A stretch of 64,000 nucleotides of DNA from JALORV01 sp963780715 (GTDB lineage Bacteria; Pseudomonadota; Gammaproteobacteria; Burkholderiales; Burkholderiaceae_F): the NCBI GenBank assembly GCA_963780715.1, contig CAWADK010000005.1, positions 62,001 through 126,000 of the forward strand, read 5' to 3'. The translations under genes were made by a program, and so were the position numbers. Positions 58,052 through 64,000 of this stretch are shown piece by piece. The number at the start of each line of letters is the position of its first letter. Position 1 is the first letter of the stretch. The notes under the pieces are model-generated. The model saw nothing but the letters and a program-made list of their open reading frames with translations. It made no database searches and was not told where the DNA came from.

Positions 58052-60409
58052 ATGCCGCGCCCGCCGGCGAACGCCGCGCCGATCCTGAGCCTCGCAGTGC
58101 TTCCGCTGAGCGCTGCACTGCTCGCGGCGTTTCCGGTCGCGGCGGCGGCACAGCCGGGCACTGCGGAAACCGCACAGCCGTGCGACACGAGCCTGGAGGC
58201 CTGCCGCGGCCCTGCAGGTGACGAGACTCCATGGCTGCGGCTGAAGCTCGACCAGCTTCTGTCGGAGAGGCGACCGGTCAGCCGCGAGACGACGCCCACC
58301 TATGCGCGCGCCCAGCGCATCGAGGGCACCGTGGATGAGCGCATCGTGCTCGAAGGCAACGCCGAGATCCGGCGCGGCGGCACCGTGCTGCGCGGCGATC
58401 GCATCACGTACACGCAGGCGACCGACCAGGTCGATGTCGAAGGCAACGCAAGGATCTACAGCCATGGCGCGTCGTTTTCCGCGCCGTCGATGTCGTTCAG
58501 GGTGGATGCACAGACCGGCTCGATGTCGGAGGCGAACTTCACCTACCCTGCGCGCCAGGGCCGTGGCGAAGCAACGCTGATCGAGTTCCTCGGCGAACAG
58601 CGGGCCAGGATGGAAAACGCCACCTTCACGACCTGCGCGCCGGGGGACAAGTCGTGGTGGGTGCAGGCCGACGAGATCGCTGTCGACGGCCTGGAAGAGT
58701 CCGCCACGGCGAGCTTTGCACGACTGTACTTCCAGGGCGTGCCGGTCCTCGCATCACCGTTCTTCGGCTTCCCGGTCGGCGAGCGCCGGCGCACCGGCTT
58801 TCTGACGCCGAGCTTCGGGCTCAGCACGACGCTCGGCACCGACATCCGCACGCCGTTCTACTGGAACATCGCGCCGAATTACGACTACACGATCTCGCCG
58901 CGCTTCATGTCGAAGCGCGGCGTGCTGTTCGACAACGAGTTCCGCTTCCTCACGTCGGAATTCAGCGGCACGCTGCTCTACGACGTCATTCCGAATGACC
59001 GCCAGACGGACGACTCGCGCGACTACACGGGGGTGCGCCTCAACTATGCGGCCCAGGGAGCGCTCTCGGGCCTCGCCGCGGGGGTGAACTACAACCGGGT
59101 GTCGGACGACAACTACTTCGTCGACTTCTCCAGCACGATCCTCGGTTCGTCGCAGAAGGTGCTGCCGCAGGACGCCTTCGTATCGTTCACGCAGCCTTTC
59201 TGGAACTCGGCCGTGCGCGTGACGAAGAACCAGACGCTGCAGGATCCGCTCGCTCCGGTTGTTCCGCCCTACGAGCGCGTGCCGCAGGTGACGCTGAACG
59301 GATTCGTCAGCGACTGGCGCGGGCTGGAAGCCGGTGTGCTGTTCGATGGCACGCGCTTCGTCAACCCTGACCTGCCGCTGCCGGAGGGCTCGCGGATCGT
59401 CATCAATCCGCGGGTCGCGTTTCCGTTCCAGTCGGCCGGCTGGTTCGTGATCCCGCGGGCCCAGCTGTCGGCGACCTACTACAGCATGGACGCGGAGAAC
59501 TTCCGTTACGAGACCTCACAGAGCCGGGTGCTTCCGATCCTGAGCCTCGACAGCGGCCTCATCTTCGAGCGCGACGGCGCGTGGTTCGGCCGCGCCGTGC
59601 AGCAGACGCTGGAGCCGCGGCTGTACTACGCGTATATCCCGTACCGCGACCAGAGCACCTTGCCCAACTTCGACAGCGCGCTGGCCGACCTGAACTATGT
59701 CCAGTTCTTCACCGAGAACATCTACTCGGGCTATGACCGCATCGTCAACGCCAACCAGTTGACCCTGGCGCTGGCCACCCGGATCCTCGATAACGAAACC
59801 GGGGCGGAGTTCCTGCGGGCCGCTATCGCCCAGCGCTACTACTTCACTCCGCAGAAGGTCACGCTGCCGGGCGAGTCGCCGCGTGCGAGCAACGAGAGCG
59901 ACCTGCTGGCGGGCGTGTCCGCCCAGCTGGGCAACAACTGGGCGCTGGACGTGGCGGCGCAGTACTCCGCGGAGCAGAGCGAAATTTCGCGCGCGACAGC
60001 AGGAGCACGCTGGCAGCCGCGACGCTCGTCGGTCCTCAGCGCCTACTACCGGTACGTGGCGGGCGATGCCGGCTCGGGCACCGACCAGATCGACGTTTCG
60101 GCCCAGTGGCCGCTGTCCGACCGCTGGTACGCGGTGGGGCGCTACAACTACTCGTTCGAGAGCCGCAAGCCGGTCGAGGTCATCGCGGGTTTTGAGTTCA
60201 AGGAGGACTGCTGGCTGCTGCGCTTTGCATTCCAGCGGTTCCAGACCACGACGGCGTCGAACACGACCAACTTCTACATCCAGCTGGAACTGACGGGCCT
60301 CACCAGTGTCGGAACCAATGCCCTCTCACAATTGCAGCGTAATATCCCCGGCTACCAGCGCATCTCCCCGCTGCCGCGGCAGCCGGGCATGTTCGAGTAC
60401 TACGAGTAG
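58052..60409 (+). CDS. lptD: LPS-assembly outer-membrane protein LptD
   Basis: 785 residues. Signal peptide to about residue 33; an N-terminal LptA-like beta-jellyroll (IEGTVDERIVLEGNAEIRRG, GDRITYTQATDQVDVEGNA); then a large barrel with FASPFFGFPVGERRRTGFL-type LptD blocks. Cysteines occur near the N-terminus (PCDTSLEAC) and close to the C-terminus (KEDCWLLRF), matching the inter-domain disulfides needed for LptD function. It leads lptD-surA-pdxA-rsmA; SurA is its chaperone. Confidence 0.95.
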   Translation: MPRPPANAAPILSLAVLPLSAALLAAFPVAAAAQPGTAETAQPCDTSLEACRGPAGDETPWLRLKLDQLLSERRPVSRETTPTYARAQRIEGTVDERIVLEGNAEIRRGGTVLRGDRITYTQATDQVDVEGNARIYSHGASFSAPSMSFRVDAQTGSMSEANFTYPARQGRGEATLIEFLGEQRARMENATFTTCAPGDKSWWVQADEIAVDGLEESATASFARLYFQGVPVLASPFFGFPVGERRRTGFLTPSFGLSTTLGTDIRTPFYWNIAPNYDYTISPRFMSKRGVLFDNEFRFLTSEFSGTLLYDVIPNDRQTDDSRDYTGVRLNYAAQGALSGLAAGVNYNRVSDDNYFVDFSSTILGSSQKVLPQDAFVSFTQPFWNSAVRVTKNQTLQDPLAPVVPPYERVPQVTLNGFVSDWRGLEAGVLFDGTRFVNPDLPLPEGSRIVINPRVAFPFQSAGWFVIPRAQLSATYYSMDAENFRYETSQSRVLPILSLDSGLIFERDGAWFGRAVQQTLEPRLYYAYIPYRDQSTLPNFDSALADLNYVQFFTENIYSGYDRIVNANQLTLALATRILDNETGAEFLRAAIAQRYYFTPQKVTLPGESPRASNESDLLAGVSAQLGNNWALDVAAQYSAEQSEISRATAGARWQPRRSSVLSAYYRYVAGDAGSGTDQIDVSAQWPLSDRWYAVGRYNYSFESRKPVEVIAGFEFKEDCWLLRFAFQRFQTTTASNTTNFYIQLELTGLTSVGTNALSQLQRNIPGYQRISPLPRQPGMFEYYE

Positions 60410-60414
60410 ATCCC

Positions 60415-61836
60415 ATGGTTTCGATTCTGCGCGCGCCCCTGTGCGCGCTCTTTTTCTTTGTCGCATTCGCCGCCGCTGGAGTCTCGGCCCAGCAGGCGCC
60501 AGCGCCGTCGCCGCGCCAGCCTGAAGCGGCCGTCCCGGCCGCGCCCGGAAGCAGCGCACCGCCTGCTGCGCGTCCGGCGCCGCCGGCTCGCACCACGCAG
60601 CCGGTGGACCGCATCATTGCGGTCGTCAATGACGAAGTGATCACCGCCAATGAGCTGCGCTCCCGCACCCTGCTCGCCGAGGTGCAGCTGCAGCGGCAGA
60701 AGATCGCGCCACCGCCGCAGGACGTGCTCGCACGCCAGGTGCTCGAACGCATGATCGTCGACCGCGCTCAACTCCAGCTGGCGCGCGAGACCGGCGTCCG
60801 TGTCGACGATGCCACGGTCAACGCCGCCATGATGCGCATCGCCGAATCGAACAACATCACGGTGCCGGCGCTGCGCCAGCGGCTCGAAGCCGAGGGCATC
60901 TCGTTCGCGCAGTTCCGTGAAGATGTGCGGCAGGACATCCTGCTGAACCGCCTGCGCGAACGGGAGGTCGACAGTCGCCTCCAGGTTTCCGACAGCGAGA
61001 TCGACAACTTCATCGCGGACCAGGCCGGGATTTCGGCCGATGCCGAGGAGGTCAACCTCGCCCAGATCCTGCTGCGGATTCCGGAGAACGCGACCCCGCA
61101 GCGAATCGACGAAACGCGCCAGCGCGCCGACGATCTCGTTGCCCAACTGAAGGGCGGAGCCGACTTCGCGCGGCTGGCCGCCAGCTACTCGAACGCGGCC
61201 GAGGCCCTGCAGGGCGGCGAACTCGGCTGGCGCAGTGTGGACCGCCTGCCGACGCTGTTCATCGACGCGATCAAGGGCGTGAAGACAGGCGAGATCGCGC
61301 CCGTCGTGCGCAGTCCCAATGGCTTCCATATCCTCAAGGTGCTCGGCCGTCGCAGTGCCGTCGCCGGCAAGCTTGCCGGTGCCCCGGTACAGCAGACGCG
61401 CGTCCGCCATATCCTGCTGCGTGTCACCGATGTCAATCCTGAGCCCGACGTCAAGCGGCGCCTGGAAGAATTCAAGGTGCGCATCGAGGCCGGGCAGATC
61501 GAATTCGGCACGCTCGCGCGCCTGCACTCCGTCGACCCGAGCGGCAGCCGCGGCGGTGACCTGGGATGGGTGTACCCCGGCGATACGGTGCCCGAGTTCG
61601 AGCGCGCCATGAACGCACTCAAGATCGGCGAGGTCAGCGCACCGGTGCAATCCCCTTTCGGCTGGCACCTGATCCAGGTGAACGAGCGTCGCACCGAGCC
61701 GGCCTCGGCCGAACGTTCGCGGCAGGCGGCACGCCAGGCGCTGCGCGAGCGCAAGAGCGAAGAGGCGTACCAGGACTGGCTGCGCCAGTTGCGCGACAAG
61801 ACCTACGTCGAATACCGGCTCGAAGACCGCAGCTGA
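60415..61836 (+). CDS. surA: Periplasmic chaperone and peptidyl-prolyl isomerase SurA
   Basis: 473 residues. Signal peptide, then an Ala/Pro-rich linker longer than in E. coli. The chaperone domain begins VDRIIAVVNDEVITANELRSR. Two parvulin domains follow: QILLRIPENATPQRIDE...GGELGWRSVDRLP and RHILLRVTDVN...GGDLGWVYPGDTVPEFE. Helps outer-membrane proteins fold, LptD among them. It starts 5 nt after lptD. Confidence 0.95.
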   Translation: MVSILRAPLCALFFFVAFAAAGVSAQQAPAPSPRQPEAAVPAAPGSSAPPAARPAPPARTTQPVDRIIAVVNDEVITANELRSRTLLAEVQLQRQKIAPPPQDVLARQVLERMIVDRAQLQLARETGVRVDDATVNAAMMRIAESNNITVPALRQRLEAEGISFAQFREDVRQDILLNRLREREVDSRLQVSDSEIDNFIADQAGISADAEEVNLAQILLRIPENATPQRIDETRQRADDLVAQLKGGADFARLAASYSNAAEALQGGELGWRSVDRLPTLFIDAIKGVKTGEIAPVVRSPNGFHILKVLGRRSAVAGKLAGAPVQQTRVRHILLRVTDVNPEPDVKRRLEEFKVRIEAGQIEFGTLARLHSVDPSGSRGGDLGWVYPGDTVPEFERAMNALKIGEVSAPVQSPFGWHLIQVNERRTEPASAERSRQAARQALRERKSEEAYQDWLRQLRDKTYVEYRLEDRS

Positions 61837-61855
61837 CACCGCTGCAACCTTGACG

Positions 61856-62809
61856 ATGCTCCCGCGACTCGCGATCACGACCGGGGAACCGGCCGGGATC
61901 GGGCCCGAGATCTCGGTGGCGGCGCTCGAACCGCCGCTGCCGGCATCGATCACGCTGATCGGCGACGCCGAACTTATCGCGGCACGCGCGGCGCTGCTTC
62001 CGCGCCGGGTGCCGGAGACGGTCGAGATCCTGCATGTTCCCCTCGCTGCGCCCTCGGTGGCCGGCGCACTCGACGTGCGCAACGCGCGCTACGTGCTCGC
62101 GACACTCGACGCCGCCATCGACGGATGCACGACGGGACGCTTTGACGCTCTAATCACCGCGCCGGTGCAGAAAAGCGTCATCAACGAGGCCGGCGTGCCG
62201 TTTTCCGGCCACACGGAGTACCTCGCCGAGCGCACCTCGACATCCCAGGTCGTCATGATGCTGGCGGGGGCGACAAGTTTCGGGCCGCTTCGAGTCGCGC
62301 TGGCCACGACGCATCTGCCGCTCGCAAGCGTCAGCGCCGCGATCTCGTCCGGGCTGCTCGTCAGCGTGCTCAGGATCATCGACCACGATCTGCGCCTGCG
62401 CTTCGGGATCGCGCACCCGCGCGTCGCGGTCGCCGGCCTTAATCCCCATGCCGGCGAGAGCGGGCATCTGGGCCGCGAAGAGATCGATGTCATCGCACCC
62501 GCGATCGAACAGGCACGCCGCGACGGCATCGATGCGCATGGCCCGCTGCCGGCCGACACGCTGTTCGTGCCCGCAGTCGCACAGCGCTTCGATGCCTTGT
62601 TGGCGATGTACCACGACCAGGGCCTGCCGGTCCTCAAGTACGCGACCTTCGGGCATGGGGTGAACGTCACCCTCGGACTGCCCTTCGTGCGGACTTCCGT
62701 CGATCATGGGACCGCGCTGGATCTGGCCGGGCGCGGTACCGCCGACGCCGGCAGCCTGCGTGCTGCGCTCGAACTGGCCGTCGAGCTGGTCGCGCGGCAG
62801 CGCGCATGA
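61856..62809 (+). CDS. pdxA: 4-hydroxythreonine-4-phosphate dehydrogenase PdxA
   Basis: 317 residues, the pyridoxal-phosphate pathway. Blocks: LAITTGEPAGIGPEI, TAPVQKSVINEAG, FSGHTEYLAE with a metal-binding His, GLNPHAGESGHLGREE and AMYHDQGLPVLKY. The ATG at 61856 places LAITTGEPAGIG at residue 5; a TTG two codons upstream is possible. Its stop overlaps the rsmA ATG (ATGA). Confidence 0.95.
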   Translation: MLPRLAITTGEPAGIGPEISVAALEPPLPASITLIGDAELIAARAALLPRRVPETVEILHVPLAAPSVAGALDVRNARYVLATLDAAIDGCTTGRFDALITAPVQKSVINEAGVPFSGHTEYLAERTSTSQVVMMLAGATSFGPLRVALATTHLPLASVSAAISSGLLVSVLRIIDHDLRLRFGIAHPRVAVAGLNPHAGESGHLGREEIDVIAPAIEQARRDGIDAHGPLPADTLFVPAVAQRFDALLAMYHDQGLPVLKYATFGHGVNVTLGLPFVRTSVDHGTALDLAGRGTADAGSLRAALELAVELVARQRA

Positions 62810-63615
62810 GCGAGGCCAAACACCGCGCCCGCAAACGGTTCGGGCAGAATTTCCTGCACGACCCCCGCGTCATCGCACGGATCGTCGACGCAATTGATCC
62901 TCGACCGGGACAAACGATCGTCGAAATCGGTCCGGGCCAGGCCGCACTGACACGTCCGCTAGTCCAGCGGGCGGGGCATATCACGGCGATCGAAATCGAC
63001 CGCGACCTGGCAGCGCGCCTGCGCGGCGAGTTCACGCCGCAGCAACTCACGCTCATCGAGGCCGACGCACTCGCGTTCGACTGGAGCAGCCTGCCGGCGC
63101 CGCTGCGCCTCGTCGGCAACCTGCCGTACAACATCTCCTCGCCGCTGCTGTTTACGCTTGCGGCGGTGGCCGAACGCGTGGTCGACCAGCACTTCATGCT
63201 GCAGAAGGAAGTGGTCGACCGCATGGTGGCGCCGCCGGGCAGCCGGACCTACGGGCGGCTCTCCGTCATGCTGCAGTTCCGCTACAAGATGGTGAAGCTC
63301 TTCGATGTGCCGCGCGGAGCGTTCAATCCACCGCCCCAGGTGACGTCGAGCATCGTGAGAATGCAACCCTTGCCGGCGGCCGAGTTGCCCAGTGTGCATT
63401 CCGAGGCGTTCAGCCGCGTGGTGGCGGCCGCCTTCGGCCAGCGCCGCAAGACACTGCGCAATGCACTGGCCACGCTGCTGGATGTCGGCGCGATTGCGGC
63501 GGCCGGCGTCGACCCGCAGGCTCGCGCCGAGACGCTCGCCAACGACGCGTTCGTCAGACTGGCGCGGCAGCTTGGCCTGGCCGGCTCGCCCGACGTCACG
63601 CGTGCGACTGGATGA
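62806..63615 (+). CDS. rsmA: 16S rRNA dimethyladenosine transferase RsmA (KsgA)
   Basis: 269 residues. Opens KHRARKRFGQNFLHD; SAM-binding block VEIGPGQAALTRPL; catalytic NLPYNISSPLLF. Dimethylates two adenines near the 3' end of 16S rRNA. Coupled to pdxA by ATGA; its 3' end overlaps the end of gloA by 20 bp on the opposite strand. Confidence 0.97.
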   Translation: MSEAKHRARKRFGQNFLHDPRVIARIVDAIDPRPGQTIVEIGPGQAALTRPLVQRAGHITAIEIDRDLAARLRGEFTPQQLTLIEADALAFDWSSLPAPLRLVGNLPYNISSPLLFTLAAVAERVVDQHFMLQKEVVDRMVAPPGSRTYGRLSVMLQFRYKMVKLFDVPRGAFNPPPQVTSSIVRMQPLPAAELPSVHSEAFSRVVAAAFGQRRKTLRNALATLLDVGAIAAAGVDPQARAETLANDAFVRLARQLGLAGSPDVTRATG

Positions 63616-63982
63616 GCTCGATCTTGTAGCCGTCCGGGTCGGTCACGAACGCGATGACCGTCGTGCCGCCCTTGACCGGCCCCGCCTCGCGGGTGACATT
63701 GCCGCCGGCCACCCGGATGCGCTCGCACGCCGCGTAGGCATCGGGCACCGCGATGGCGATATGGCCAAAGGCCGTACCCATCTCGTAACGCTCGACGCCG
63801 TAGTTGTACGTCAGTTCGAGCACCGCATGCTCGCGCTCGTCGCCGTAGCCCACGAACGCCAGCGTGTACTTCTGGTCGGGCCGATCGGTCGTGCGCAGCA
63901 GCTTCATCCCGAGCACCTGTGTGTAGAAGTCGATCGACCGCTTGAGGTCGCCGACGCGCAGCATGGTGTGCAGGACTCTCAT
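63596..63982 (-). CDS. gloA: Lactoylglutathione lyase (glyoxalase I)
   Basis: 128 residues. Two beta-alpha-beta-beta-beta modules; MRVLHTMLRVGDLKRSIDFY provides the first metal His, ELTYNYGVERYEMG the Glu, and GTAFGHIAIAVPD the second His. Converts the methylglyoxal-glutathione adduct to lactoylglutathione. GGAG lies 4 nt upstream of the ATG. Convergent with rsmA. Confidence 0.95.
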   Translation of the reverse strand: MRVLHTMLRVGDLKRSIDFYTQVLGMKLLRTTDRPDQKYTLAFVGYGDEREHAVLELTYNYGVERYEMGTAFGHIAIAVPDAYAACERIRVAGGNVTREAGPVKGGTTVIAFVTDPDGYKIELIQSHA

Positions 63983-64000
63983 CGATACTCCCTGGAGGGT

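Overview
The window is high-GC chromosomal DNA from a betaproteobacterium, most likely of the order Burkholderiales. The main clue is gene order: the blocks tolQRA-tolB-pal-cpoB, purH-fis-dusB, amgK-murU and lptD-surA-pdxA-rsmA all occur here in the arrangement familiar from that order. The phenylacetate cluster has the betaproteobacterial form, with a PaaN-type aldehyde dehydrogenase and a TetR-type PaaR. Taxonomy is inferred from gene content only.

Layout: 1-2.5 kb holds the start of an unknown membrane-anchored protein (cut by the window edge) and thiC behind a TPP riboswitch. From 18.7 kb leftward to 2.6 kb runs one long minus-strand unit: paaG-H-I-K-A-B-C-D-E-R-J, then a branched-chain-amino-acid-type ABC transporter (livK, livH, fused livMG, livF) and an FAD oxidoreductase. 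It is divergent from paaN-paaY (18.9-21.3 kb). Together these genes activate phenylacetate (PaaK), epoxidise the ring (PaaABC(D)E), isomerise it (PaaG) and run the beta-oxidation-like steps (PaaH, PaaJ). PaaI and PaaY are salvage thioesterases and PaaR is the repressor. The liv genes are a candidate aromatic-acid importer.

21.3-25.5 kb is a little-understood four-gene unit: DUF2783 protein, FAD monooxygenase, an unusual metallo-beta-lactamase-fold protein and a YeeE/YedE sulfur transporter. 25.6-27.8 kb is ruvCAB. 28-31.7 kb is a TonB energising operon (tonB, exbB, two exbD, a TPR protein). It is followed by a decayed ISL3-type transposase, two large TonB-dependent receptors and a yejABEF-like peptide ABC transporter. 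45.3-50.5 kb is the Tol-Pal operon. 50.6-57.9 kb (minus strand) carries purH, fis, dusB, a ubiH-like gene, pepP, murU and amgK. 58-63.6 kb carries lptD, surA, pdxA and rsmA, converging on gloA.

Two general features stand out. First, a two-hairpin element of about 95 nt occurs four times between genes, with stems that change sequence but keep pairing; three copies begin 8-10 nt after a stop codon. Second, twelve genes carry thirteen apparent frameshifts, every one with a net length change of +1 (modulo 3). This looks like insertion-biased sequencing error rather than gene decay, so those genes are annotated as intact but shifted. A tandem 74-bp repeat between paaR and paaJ encodes two chained 25-codon mini-ORFs. 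No prophage, CRISPR array, rRNA or tRNA gene was recognised.
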